Shown here in pieces: positions 50,787-59,335 of a stretch of DNA of 64,000 nt. Position numbers and translations under genes: made by a program. The notes under the pieces are model-generated. The model worked only from the letters and a program-made list of their open reading frames with translations, was not told the DNA's origin and did no database searches. Source of the DNA: Corynebacterium anserum (GTDB lineage Bacteria; Actinomycetota; Actinomycetes; Mycobacteriales; Mycobacteriaceae); NCBI RefSeq assembly GCF_014262665.1, contig NZ_CP046883.1:434001-498000 (forward strand), read 5' to 3'. Numbering within the stretch: position 1 is the stretch's first letter; the number at the start of each line of letters is the position of its first letter.

Positions 50787-50939
50787 ATGGCTCTTGATGG
50801 ATATGATCTTCTTCGGTTGGCGATCACCCTGGCAGTCATTGCCTTGGTTGTTTATTTGCTGGTTAAGCGGATGAAGAAAAACGTAATCGGCACAACTAAA
50901 CGCTTTCCACCCTCCTTTACTCAAAGATTCCACTTGTGA
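50787..50939 (+). CDS. Small single-span membrane protein (50 residues)
   Basis: Starts MALDGYDLLR, has one predicted membrane helix (LAITLAVIALVVYLLV, about 11-26), then a basic cytoplasmic-type stretch KRMKKN and a tail ending FTQRFHL. A good ribosome site GGGAAGGTGAAAA directly precedes ATG. It falls between the hydrolase and DUF3239 and is too short for many gene finders. No family is recognised. Confidence 0.6.
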   Translation: MALDGYDLLRLAITLAVIALVVYLLVKRMKKNVIGTTKRFPPSFTQRFHL

Positions 50940-50978
50940 CGAGTTTCTGGGTGATTCTCTTTGATGTGGGGGAATTCA

Positions 50979-51680
50979 TCAGTTCTCAGAAGCGTGTTTC
51001 CCCATAGCCTTGCCGTGTGTGTCCGGATCCAGCAAAAGAAGATTTCGTTTAGTAGCGAGCACGTCATCGACCTGATTCAATAGACCTTGGAGCATAGCCC
51101 AATGGTTCCGAGGAATAGCGCGTTCGGCTAGTTTCCACACCTGTGAGTCTTTAGTCCCCCATGCCACCGGCATGGGGGAAATTTCCTCGTACAACCCCTT
51201 TGAGCGCAAAGTTTGAATACCTGTTACTGCCATCGACGGCACATGAGTCCCTACTTCCCGCGGAATACCTGGGACACTGGTAACCGTGCGTGCCGCGAGA
51301 GCTGGGCGCGATGGATTTGACGGATCGGCTGTGGCATCGACCAAAGCCAATAACACCATGTCACGTGGGTTCACTTTTGCCACCATGGCAGGGACTAGGT
51401 CATACATATTGTAGTAGTGCTGAGGATCGCCCATTTTGCGTGGTAGAACCGGGATAACGACTAAGCACAAAAGGGCGAAGAAGCCGAATGTGATGCCCAA
51501 AGCAATACTGGTGACAGAAACGCCGAGGGTGACAAACAGCGCTATGACAACTGCAATAAGAAGTGCGGCCAAGATGCCAGCGGCAATTTGTAGACGCTTC
51601 GCATCGCGGAAAAATTCATTGTGTTTACGGGAATAGGCCTCATCGACAGTGAAATCGAACGGTGTCATGAACTGGGACAT
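50979..51680 (-). CDS. DUF3239 family membrane protein
   Basis: 233 residues from ATG 51680 (MSQFMTPFDFTVDEAYSRKH), with GAGGAG 11 nt upstream. Two adjacent helices lie near residues 32-80, then a soluble domain containing PRDMVLLALVDATADPSNPSRPALAARTVT. The frame is open to a TTG at 51785 right after the helicase stop, so a longer form is possible. Function unknown; a corynebacterial family. Confidence 0.7.
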   Translation of the reverse strand: MSQFMTPFDFTVDEAYSRKHNEFFRDAKRLQIAAGILAALLIAVVIALFVTLGVSVTSIALGITFGFFALLCLVVIPVLPRKMGDPQHYYNMYDLVPAMVAKVNPRDMVLLALVDATADPSNPSRPALAARTVTSVPGIPREVGTHVPSMAVTGIQTLRSKGLYEEISPMPVAWGTKDSQVWKLAERAIPRNHWAMLQGLLNQVDDVLATKRNLLLLDPDTHGKAMGKHASEN

Positions 51681-51788
51681 AGGTGTCAGAGTCTCCTCGT
51701 GTGCTTCTGTGTGTTGTTTTTCAAAATTCAGTGTGCCTACATAGTGTCCACCACTGTGAGGGTGGGGCGGTCTTTCGCTAGACAAGAC

Positions 51789-53456
51789 TCATGAGTCAGC
51801 GGAGCCTGTGGGTAAGTCGAAGGAATCCATAATTCGGTATCCGTAACCTTGCTCAGCTAGGAAACGCTGCCGGTGCGCCGCATAGTCTGCATCCAGTGTG
51901 TCACGTGTGACGATGGAGTAGAAAAAAGCCCCGCCTCTGTCAGGCTTTGGGCGCAATATGCGTCCTAAACGTTGAGCTTCCTCTTGTCGGGAACCAAATG
52001 TTCCGGAGATTTGGATAGCCACGGAAGCGCCTGGCAAATCCACCGAGAAGTTCGCCACCTTAGAGACGGCAAGAGTCTGTACCTCCCCGTCGCGGAACTG
52101 TTGGTACAGCTTTTCACGCTTGGCGGTACCCGTCTTTCCATCGATCACAGGAATGTCTAGCTCCTCGGCTATCTCCTGCAACTGGTCAAGATACGCGCCA
52201 ATGATCAAGGTTGGTTCATCCGGATGCATTGCCATGATGCGTTTGACCACTGTGTTTTTTCTTGGGGTGGTTGCTGCGAGGCGATATTTATCAGGCTGCT
52301 CAGCGGTGGCATAGACCATGCGCTCAGAATCGGTCAGCTGTACGCGAACTTCTGTACAGTCAGCAGGAGCGATCCATCCTTGAGCCTCGATATCCTTCCA
52401 CGGTGCGTCGAAGCGTTTGGGACCAATGAGGCTGAACACATCCCCTTCACGCCCATCTTCGCGTACCAGCGTGGCGGTCAGTCCCAGGCGGCGTCGAGAC
52501 TGCAAATCGGACGTCATACGGAATACAGGTGCCGGCAGCAAGTGAACTTCGTCGTAGATGATGAGCCCCCAGTCACGGGAATCGAATAGTTCTAGAGCCC
52601 GATATTCGCCCTTTGTTCTGCGGGTAATCACCTGGTAGGTGGCGATAGTCACGGGTCGAATTTCCTTCTTTTCCCCGGAATATTCACCGATTTCGTCGTC
52701 GGTCAGTGATGTTCGACGCAGCAATTCATTACGCCATTGACGGCCAGCGACGGTATTGGTCACGAGGATCAAGGTGGTGGCTTTGGCCTTGGCCATGGCC
52801 GCGGCTCCGACCATTGTTTTTCCTGCACCACACGGCAGGACAACCACTCCGGAACCGCCTTCCCAGAAGCTGTCGGCGGCCATTTCTTGGTAGTCGCGCA
52901 GCTCCCACTGCTCATGCTGCTGGCTAAGATCAATCTTGTGTGACTCGCCATCCACATAACCCGCGAGGTCTTCTGCTGGCCATCCCACTTTCAGTAGTTC
53001 CTGCTTAAGGCGTCCCCGTTCGGATGGGTGGACGATTACGGAGTCTTCATCTAGCGCTTCGCCGAGCATCGGCTTAATTTTCTTGTGACGCTGGATTTCT
53101 GCCAGGACGGCACGATCTGTCGCTTCCAACACCAGTCCATGAGCTGGGTTTTTGACGAGCTTGAGGCGGCCGTAGCGATCCATTGTGTCCGCTATGTCTA
53201 TGAGCAGAGGTTGAGGAACAGGAAACCGGCTATAGGTTTCAAGCACGTGCATCACCTGTTCGGCATCGTGCCCGGCTGCACGCGCATTCCATAGTGCTAG
53301 CGGCGTGATCCGGTAAGTGTGAATGTGCTCGGGAGCTCGTTCCAGTTCAGCGAAAGGTGCGAGCGCGTTGCGTGCTTCCCCCGCTTGTTCGTGATCAATC
53401 TCCAATAGGACGGTTTTGTCCGATTGCACGATCAGCGGCCCGGTTCCGATGCCCAC
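51789..53456 (-). CDS. XPB/ERCC3-like DNA helicase
   Basis: 555 residues from GTG 53456, preceded by GAGGAAAG. Superfamily 2 helicase: Walker A PCGAGKTMVGA, DEVH box, and motif VI RLGRILRP near the end. The N-terminal damage-recognition-like part precedes the RecA-like domains. Bacterial XPB unwinds DNA 3' to 5' and is thought to aid repair. It is paired with the partner gene upstream, as in mycobacteria. Confidence 0.93.
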   Translation of the reverse strand: MGIGTGPLIVQSDKTVLLEIDHEQAGEARNALAPFAELERAPEHIHTYRITPLALWNARAAGHDAEQVMHVLETYSRFPVPQPLLIDIADTMDRYGRLKLVKNPAHGLVLEATDRAVLAEIQRHKKIKPMLGEALDEDSVIVHPSERGRLKQELLKVGWPAEDLAGYVDGESHKIDLSQQHEQWELRDYQEMAADSFWEGGSGVVVLPCGAGKTMVGAAAMAKAKATTLILVTNTVAGRQWRNELLRRTSLTDDEIGEYSGEKKEIRPVTIATYQVITRRTKGEYRALELFDSRDWGLIIYDEVHLLPAPVFRMTSDLQSRRRLGLTATLVREDGREGDVFSLIGPKRFDAPWKDIEAQGWIAPADCTEVRVQLTDSERMVYATAEQPDKYRLAATTPRKNTVVKRIMAMHPDEPTLIIGAYLDQLQEIAEELDIPVIDGKTGTAKREKLYQQFRDGEVQTLAVSKVANFSVDLPGASVAIQISGTFGSRQEEAQRLGRILRPKPDRGGAFFYSIVTRDTLDADYAAHRQRFLAEQGYGYRIMDSFDLPTGSADS

Positions 53457-53566
53457 TCTTTCCTCAATCCCTTCGTTGCGGTTGGGTGTGGTGTGCTTTT
53501 CTCTTGACCTTCCTAGTCCGACGCCGCTAGTGCGTCGTCCAAGAACAACCACCCCATCCTACAGCC

Positions 53567-53631
53567 GTAACGATCTACGGCAGAGGTAGCAAGGGACGTG
53601 TGTAACGATCCACGGCAGAGGTAGCAAGGGA
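53567..53631. repeat. 30-bp tandem duplication before the XPB gene
   Basis: Copies at 53567-53596 and 53602-53631 (period 35) differ at one base and share the core ACGGCAGAGGTAGCAAGGGA. The pair fills most of the gap between the helicase start and the end of its partner. Confidence 0.95.
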
Positions 53632-53635
53632 GGGT

Positions 53636-56188
53636 TTACCGTGGCACGTCGACGGCCGCGATGCGGTGGGGTTGAATAGTGATGGTTTCACCGGTGCTGT
53701 CGATGACTGCGCTGATAGTGGAGGGAGTCATCATGACGATGCTTATCCATTCTTGACTGATTGCGCCGGCGTAGTCCACATAGTGGAGACGCACCTGCCT
53801 ACCAGAGGAGTACGCCATGCGTAGCTCAGCCATGACATCGCGCGGGGTGCGTACAGTCCGAGTATCCGTGCTGGGGAATCCCTGGGTGGAGTCGAAGGAT
53901 TCGGAACCTGCGTGGGTTCTACGGAAACTTTCTACTGCGCCGGCGATCTGCAGGGAGATGTCGCCTGCGGGCTCGACGGAAGGATCGTTAGGGATGCGGG
54001 TTGGCGTCGGAACATGGGACAACCCTGAGTGACCACGGCGCGAGGGAACAGAACCAGGGAGACCGTCATAGGAAGAATGCGCCAGGCCGCCATGGGAGTA
54101 GGCGCGGAAAGTATCGCTGAGTAGATACCGTAGAGATTGCGGCACGCTAGCTAAGCCGCCAGGTGACATGCTGTCCAAAAAAGCTTCGATCTGTTCGACG
54201 GTATCACCGCTGGCGAAGGCCGACAGCAGGGTCCGTTTACTGACACGCCAGACAGAGGCCATACCGGAGGACTCCTGCTCAGCCATGCGGGAAAGTTGAT
54301 TCTGGTCCTCAGTGGACAGCAAGCCCGGAGCCAAAATTGTGTGGTCGCTCTGGATAATGAGCATCCGAACGGGATCCGGCAGAATCGTGGAAAGACGCAT
54401 GGAGAGGGAATATAGAGCTTCATGATGGCTCATCGGTTCTCCACCAGCGATCCGCGCCTCCATTTCCCGCAGCGTCTCCCGCAAAGCATCAAGGGCGGAG
54501 GTTGCTTGTGGTGCGGCTGGGCTTTTCACACTATCGCTGGAGCTGACCATGCTACCAACGACGCCAGCCGCGCCACCACCGGGTCCGAGGAGTCCCAGAT
54601 CACTGGCTTCGGATAATAAGGACTCCCAGGCGAGCTGCGGTGTATGCCAGGCGAGTGCGGGGCGCAGGCGCCACAGCTCTTCCGTAGGGTCCTCCGTTCG
54701 ATCATCGAGATCGGCAGATGTGGGGAATAACGAACAAAAAAGGCTACGCAGTTCTGCCGCACAACCATGGTGTGCCTCCGGAGATAGCAGCTGAATGTCG
54801 TTATCCCGCAGCATCCATGTGGCGTATGTGGAGCCGACCCAACCCAAGAGAAGCATGGCCCATTGGGTGGACAGAGGTGCTTCGAGAAAATCGAGTGCCG
54901 CTTTGGTGATCGCCCAGTAGGTGCGTCCAGAATCGTTGGCGGGGGAAGGTTCGGGAAACTCCCGGGCGAGGAAATTCGCCAAGTACAGCTGATTGACGAG
55001 GTGTTGGGTCTTGTCGACGTCGATACTGAGACGCCGTGCGAGTTTATTAATTTCCCGAATGCCTAGACCTCCAGCACCGAGAGGCTGCAGTGGATTAGAG
55101 CCCACATCTTTGATGAGCTCTGATAGCTCCTGAATGGACTGAACCACAACTGCGATAGCAGCCGAATTCGCTCTATCGCTAGCTGGGTCAGGCCTGGTGG
55201 AGCTGCCACGGTTATTGGCGGTACTAGGGCTAGGAGAACAACCAGGGCTAGTAGCCGTAGTGGGGCTGTGAGTAGCGAGAGAACTATCTATGGCGCTAGC
55301 GGCGTCGCTGGTACGAGGGGTGGAGCTTTTCACCTGAGCTTTGAATGAGCCACCTACCGGGCCGATCACAGTGCGGCGAAGAAAAGAGCTGACGCGGCCA
55401 GAAAGGCGAACTGTCGTTGAATCGAGTTGGTCGAGGATTCCTTGGCGAACCATAGTCGGCAATGGGGCGTGAGGATCCGACCCCGGCTGCACGGTTGCTG
55501 AATGTCCCACTCCGCCGGCCGCGGAAAGTGTTCCGAGGAGACGTCGCTGCCGTGGAGGAAGCGCATCGATCGTGGTTGATAACGCGTTAGCTGGAATAGG
55601 GCAGCGGTTGCAATCAGCTAAGCGCCATAACTGTTCCGTGGCTGGGTCGAACAATGGCGGAACATGCGCCGGTACTTTGAACAACGTCTGAGGTGACATG
55701 CCCTTTGAGGCGGCGGCTAAAAGAGATTCTGTGACCGAGGAGTCCGCGCCTGTAGCTGAGCTGTTGGGGCGAGATAAATGCGGTGAAGTCGAGGATGTGT
55801 GTAATGAAGTAGTGAGAGTGAAACAGGGGCCGAAAACCAAACCCCAATTCGTAAGGCTCAGGAGGCCCGAGCAAATGTCGATGCTGCTAGGACGGCGATT
55901 CTCCGGTGTTCCGGCGATATCGAACAGCTCAGTGAGAGTTTCAGTGAGTTCCTCGACAGAGACCGGAGAGCTAGAAGCGCCAATTTCAGTGGCCGCATGC
56001 AAGATCGCTAGTTCCAGGGCGTTGAGATGATGCAGTGCCGGTTCCGGTGAGGCAGTGCCGGTGAGTTGTTCCAAAAGGGAGGTGGAACCGTGCGCGTAGA
56101 GTCTCCACAGAAGATCGGAGATTGCTTCATCACTATGCGAGGCAAGCCAATCTGGGTAGTTAGGGAACTCCTGAGCTGGTGCATTCAT
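53636..56188 (-). CDS. Helicase-associated protein, XPB-partner family
   Basis: 850 residues. It resembles the large mycobacterial protein encoded next to XPB, with the helicase C-terminal-like domain in its last third (ILIQSDHTILAPGLLS-type segment, residues about 600-700) and Ser/Thr/Pro-rich linkers near 300-350. It has no Walker A, so it is not an ATPase itself. A role with XPB is inferred from pairing. The ATG follows TAGTAT by 9 nt. Confidence 0.8.
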   Translation of the reverse strand: MNAPAQEFPNYPDWLASHSDEAISDLLWRLYAHGSTSLLEQLTGTASPEPALHHLNALELAILHAATEIGASSSPVSVEELTETLTELFDIAGTPENRRPSSIDICSGLLSLTNWGLVFGPCFTLTTSLHTSSTSPHLSRPNSSATGADSSVTESLLAAASKGMSPQTLFKVPAHVPPLFDPATEQLWRLADCNRCPIPANALSTTIDALPPRQRRLLGTLSAAGGVGHSATVQPGSDPHAPLPTMVRQGILDQLDSTTVRLSGRVSSFLRRTVIGPVGGSFKAQVKSSTPRTSDAASAIDSSLATHSPTTATSPGCSPSPSTANNRGSSTRPDPASDRANSAAIAVVVQSIQELSELIKDVGSNPLQPLGAGGLGIREINKLARRLSIDVDKTQHLVNQLYLANFLAREFPEPSPANDSGRTYWAITKAALDFLEAPLSTQWAMLLLGWVGSTYATWMLRDNDIQLLSPEAHHGCAAELRSLFCSLFPTSADLDDRTEDPTEELWRLRPALAWHTPQLAWESLLSEASDLGLLGPGGGAAGVVGSMVSSSDSVKSPAAPQATSALDALRETLREMEARIAGGEPMSHHEALYSLSMRLSTILPDPVRMLIIQSDHTILAPGLLSTEDQNQLSRMAEQESSGMASVWRVSKRTLLSAFASGDTVEQIEAFLDSMSPGGLASVPQSLRYLLSDTFRAYSHGGLAHSSYDGLPGSVPSRRGHSGLSHVPTPTRIPNDPSVEPAGDISLQIAGAVESFRRTHAGSESFDSTQGFPSTDTRTVRTPRDVMAELRMAYSSGRQVRLHYVDYAGAISQEWISIVMMTPSTISAVIDSTGETITIQPHRIAAVDVPR

Positions 56189-56516
56189 AACCGCCCCATA
56201 CTAACGCCGATGCGTCATCGAGTCATCTGTGTGTCAACTGTGGATGTGTTGCAGAGCAACGTGGAGGAGCACTATGGGACATCTGCATTCGACGTGAGGT
56301 GTACCCGTTTATGTCTCCCTAGCTGTGGGAGTTCTTGCTGTACTCGTCATGTGGGAAACAATCTCAGTGAAAGAGTGAAACTTTTTCTGCAGGGGCACGT
56401 CTGTGAGATTTTTCGGGGGCACAGCCGTGAGATGAGAGCTGGACAAGGGGGATTGGGGGGGATGAACGTGGCCCAAAGTGTTCCGCTTTCGTGCCGTGAT
56501 ATGGAAAGATGAAGGC

Positions 56517-56705
56517 ATGTCTAAGGTTGCGAAGAAGGGCTACGTCGATCCAGGCTGGCCAACAGATATCCCCGAAGGTAAGCACGCTGTCACCGAGCTG
56601 GTTGCTGATACCGCTGGTGCCCTGAGCCCATACGGTGACATTGAACTGCCAGTGGATCCTTCCACGCTGAGCTACGTTCACCCATACACCGTCATCAACA
56701 AGTAG
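56517..56705 (+). CDS. Small conserved actinobacterial protein, unknown function
   Basis: 62 residues (MSKVAKKGYVDPGWPTDIPE, ending HPYTVINK). No helix or signal peptide. It lies divergent from the XPB-partner gene, at a place where mycobacteria also have a small conserved gene, so it is probably real. No function can be given. Confidence 0.65.
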   Translation: MSKVAKKGYVDPGWPTDIPEGKHAVTELVADTAGALSPYGDIELPVDPSTLSYVHPYTVINK

Positions 56706-56834
56706 TTTTCCCACCTTTCGCCTCTCTCGCGGCGGTGGAACGCGGTTGCAGACGGGGTACAATGTCGCCGTCGTGCAGCTAGGGGATGCTGAAAGATGCT
56801 GCGGATTCGCCGCAGCGGGGTAGGAAGACGCCAA

Positions 56835-56898
56835 TAAGCGCCGCTTCTCTTTATGTTCCGTCACATTGATGCGACGGAGAGAAGCGGCGCTTACTTTT
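56835..56898. terminator. Bidirectional terminator between the small gene and rpf
   Basis: A perfect 16-bp stem TAAGCGCCGCTTCTCT/AGAGAAGCGGCGCTTA encloses 27 nt that itself contains CCGTC/GACGG. CTTTTTG follows on the plus strand. Confidence 0.85.
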
Positions 56899-56910
56899 TG
56901 CCCGATATGA

Positions 56911-56948
56911 AAAGCCTTGGACTCCCGCTTCTTGTGGGAGCCCAAGGC
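56911..56948 (-). terminator. rpf terminator
   Basis: On the minus strand GCCTTGGGCTCCC pairs with GGGAGTCCAAGGC around a 9-nt loop, followed by TTTTC. Confidence 0.88.
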
Positions 56949-56961
56949 CTTATGTGCTCAT

Positions 56962-57621
56962 TTAGCGTGGAAGATTACCAGTAGCGATGGAGTTCGCGTG
57001 GGACTGAACCTGGGAGTAAAGGGAATCCAGATCGCCGGAGTTGTTGGCGTAGTAGTCCTTTACTTCCTGAGGTACGGTGTAGCCTGCGCCCTCGATGGTG
57101 GTGACGAAGCGCTTGTACATTGCCTCGACATCAGAATCCTTAGCTCCGTTAGCTGCCTTGGTGGCCTTTTCTGCAGCAGAAGCTGGGGTGGTGGTCTCCT
57201 TGGCTGCAGCAGGCTTGGTCTCCTTAACTGGAGCGCCTGGGGCGGTGCGTGGGGTTGGAGCGGAGTTTAGCCCCAGCTTGGCGGAGCAGGCTGGCCATGC
57301 TCCCCAACCCTGAGCAGCGAGAACGCGCTCGCCGACAACAATCTGCTCCTCGCGGGAAGCCTGATATGCCATTGGGGCGAATTCCTGGCCGCCGAAACCG
57401 TTCCAGGTCTGTGGGTGGAACTGCAGGCCACCGGAAAAACCGTTGCCTGTGTTGATGTGCCAGTTGCCGCCGGACTCACACTGTGCCAGGCGATCCCAGT
57501 CGGAATCTGGGGCAGCCTGGGCAGCTGGGGTGAGCATTGCGGAGGCTCCTGCCAGAGCCACGCCGGCTACTGCCATGCGGGATGTGGTGGAGAAAGAGTT
57601 GCGCTTGGAGTGGCGTCCCAT
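56962..57621 (-). CDS. rpf: Resuscitation-promoting factor (secreted muralytic enzyme)
   Basis: 219 residues. A signal peptide ends at AQA-AP (about residue 36). The Rpf domain (38-115) has the catalytic Glu49 in WDRLAQCESGGNW and the GGLQFHPQTW motif. It cleaves peptidoglycan glycan strands and promotes growth from dormancy. A Pro/Ala/Lys-rich linker (125-160) and a C-terminal helical region of unknown role follow. A GlxR-type site lies about 290 bp upstream. Confidence 0.95.
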   Translation of the reverse strand: MGRHSKRNSFSTTSRMAVAGVALAGASAMLTPAAQAAPDSDWDRLAQCESGGNWHINTGNGFSGGLQFHPQTWNGFGGQEFAPMAYQASREEQIVVGERVLAAQGWGAWPACSAKLGLNSAPTPRTAPGAPVKETKPAAAKETTTPASAAEKATKAANGAKDSDVEAMYKRFVTTIEGAGYTVPQEVKDYYANNSGDLDSLYSQVQSHANSIATGNLPR

Positions 57622-58161
57622 ATTTTTGGAGTGTCCCTTCCGAGGAAGACTTCGGTGAAGCCTCTAGATTCTCGTTCGTGATGTTTCTCGTTGTAGTGAG
57701 CCCGCCACCACTGGCTGTGATGCGGCCTGCGCGGTGAGCGTCTGTACTCTCCGTGCCTTGGTCTCCAGCTAATTTAGCGTTAAGTCACGATTCAGTCACG
57801 TTTTTTGGTTGAATTCGTAGCCCTAAGTACCGTGGATGTGTTCCGGTGTTTGTCTCGCTGACCTGGCGTTTATTGAAAAGTTACCGCAATGTTATATTCT
57901 GCGGTTTGTGATGAATATCACATTTAGGGCAGTTGGGGGTTATGGGTAACTGGCGGGGCTGATGAAAAGTAGAAGTGTGTCAGCGCAGGTCAGCGCCTCA
58001 TTGGGGTTCCAAGTGACACGAGTTGTTGAGAGATATTTGGGTTAACTCGTGTGATTGGGTAATCTAGCTTTTCCCTCGAGCCGCCAGAAGATAAAGCATA
58101 TCGATGCCTCTGCTCATTCATAGTGGCTCTTATTTAGTAGGAAATTAGAGAAGGTGAACAG
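57622..58161. promoter_or_regulatory. Divergent rpf/csp control region with a GlxR-type site
   Basis: TGTGATGAATATCACA at 57907-57922 matches the GlxR consensus TGTGA-N6-TCACA perfectly. A TATAAC-like -10 for rpf lies about 57890, giving a leader near 260 nt. G4 and G5 runs at 57935-57960 could bind RamA. GTCAGCGC is duplicated at 57979 and 57989. No riboswitch was recognised in the rpf leader. Confidence 0.7.
58016..58052 (+). promoter_or_regulatory. Inverted repeat upstream of csp
   Basis: ACACGAGTT (58016-58024) pairs perfectly with AACTCGTGT (58044-58052). A TAATCT -10-like box follows at about 58060, so the repeat lies over the -35 area and may be an operator. Confidence 0.5.
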
Positions 58162-58545
58162 ATGCCTACTGGCAAGGTGAAGTGGTTTGACGCTTCAAAG
58201 GGCTACGGGTTTGTTTCCAACCCGGGCGATGAAGACGTGTACGTCAGCGCCCAGGTACTCCCTCAAGGTGTAAAAGAACTGGTTCCAGGACAGAGGCTGG
58301 AGTATGATTTCGCGGCTGGTCGCCGTGGCCCGCAGGCGCTACGCGTCACCGTTCTAGATCAGGGGCCGCGACGCGCCAAGCACAAATACAAGCCAGAAGA
58401 ACTCCGGGGAATGGTCCAAGACACCATCACCATGTTGGATACCAATGTGCTTCCAGCTCTTGAGGCGGGACGGCGCCCCGATGCCAAAGAATCTCGCGCG
58501 ATCGCGGAGATCCTGCGCACCATCGCCCGCGAGCTAGACACTTAG
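58162..58545 (+). CDS. Cold-shock domain protein with C-terminal extension
   Basis: 127 residues behind AGAAGGTGAACAG. The cold-shock domain (1-67) has the RNA-binding motif KGYGFVS. The remaining 60 residues are a helical, charged extension (PEELRGMVQDTITMLDT onward) typical of the longer actinobacterial CspB group. It binds single-stranded RNA or DNA. Confidence 0.92.
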   Translation: MPTGKVKWFDASKGYGFVSNPGDEDVYVSAQVLPQGVKELVPGQRLEYDFAAGRRGPQALRVTVLDQGPRRAKHKYKPEELRGMVQDTITMLDTNVLPALEAGRRPDAKESRAIAEILRTIARELDT

Positions 58546-58649
58546 GCGCGAGCTAGATAGTAGTCAGATACTGAGCAGAGGTCTCGCTTTCCGCAATGGG
58601 ATGCTCACACTGTGACAATCCCTGGCTAGGTGTCCTTTGTTCTGTCAAC

Positions 58650-58694
58650 GATAAGAGGCTTGCCCCATCCACGGGGGCAAGCCTCTTATCTTTA
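58650..58694. terminator. Terminator between csp and DUF2771
   Basis: A 17-bp perfect stem pairs 58650-58666 with 58674-58690 (core AAGAGGCTTGCCCC), followed by TTTAT on the plus strand. Confidence 0.9.
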
Positions 58695-58716
58695 TGGCCT
58701 CTAGGCATATAGATCG

Positions 58717-59334
58717 TTACGGTGTCGGAGTGATAGACCATACGGCGTTGACAGGGGTCTGTTCGCCATCGGCATCCTCACCGATCAACAAGCTCTGAAT
58801 CTCCAACACGGTGAGCCGTGGTGTAGAGCCATCGTCAGATTTCTTCGGGGAGTCCAGCGATACTTCTACCTCTTGCTTCTCATTAGACTTGTAATAGGAC
58901 TCTGTGTTCGCCCCAGGGTCGTTGAAGATTTCCACCAAGCGCCAGTCATGGTCATAGACATCGTGGGGAATCTTGAGGGTGAATTTTTTGGCGCCTTCCA
59001 TCGACAACTCAAAAGGCTCACCGTCCTTACAGTGTTGGTCATCGACCTCACAGGTACTGTATGGTGCGACTTCTGTTTCTTGCCCATTCACTACCGCCAC
59101 CACACGCTGATCCTGTGGCAGGGTCTCGATATGGTTATCCTTCCAGCGGTAGTACGCCAGTACAGATGCTACGACCACAGCCACAAGTGCCACGATGGCT
59201 ACGATAGGGAGGAGCTGCTTTCGCTGAGCTTTAAGACGACGCTGTTTCTTCGTCAGCTTCTTAACAGGTTTCGAAGCAGCGTTAGCGCTGCGAGAGCTCT
59301 CGTTGACAGAAGGAGTATCAGACACGCTGTCCAT
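58717..59334 (-). CDS. DUF2771 family membrane-anchored protein
   Basis: 205 residues. A basic cytoplasmic N-terminus (KKLTKKQRRLKAQRK) is followed by one membrane helix (about 42-63) and an exported domain. Its start is 1 bp after the stop of the upstream lipoprotein gene, so they are translated together. Function unknown. Confidence 0.8.
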   Translation of the reverse strand: MDSVSDTPSVNESSRSANAASKPVKKLTKKQRRLKAQRKQLLPIVAIVALVAVVVASVLAYYRWKDNHIETLPQDQRVVAVVNGQETEVAPYSTCEVDDQHCKDGEPFELSMEGAKKFTLKIPHDVYDHDWRLVEIFNDPGANTESYYKSNEKQEVEVSLDSPKKSDDGSTPRLTVLEIQSLLIGEDADGEQTPVNAVWSITPTP

Positions 59335-59335
59335 G

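Noticed and set aside
57622..57883. A c-di-AMP (ydaO-type) riboswitch in the rpf leader
   Set aside because: The leader is long enough and such switches precede rpf in other actinobacteria, but I could not find the conserved core on the transcribed strand.
57962..58045. A 27-codon frame (MKSRSVSAQ...) upstream of csp
   Set aside because: Short, lacks a convincing ribosome site and overlaps the tandem and inverted repeats of the control region.
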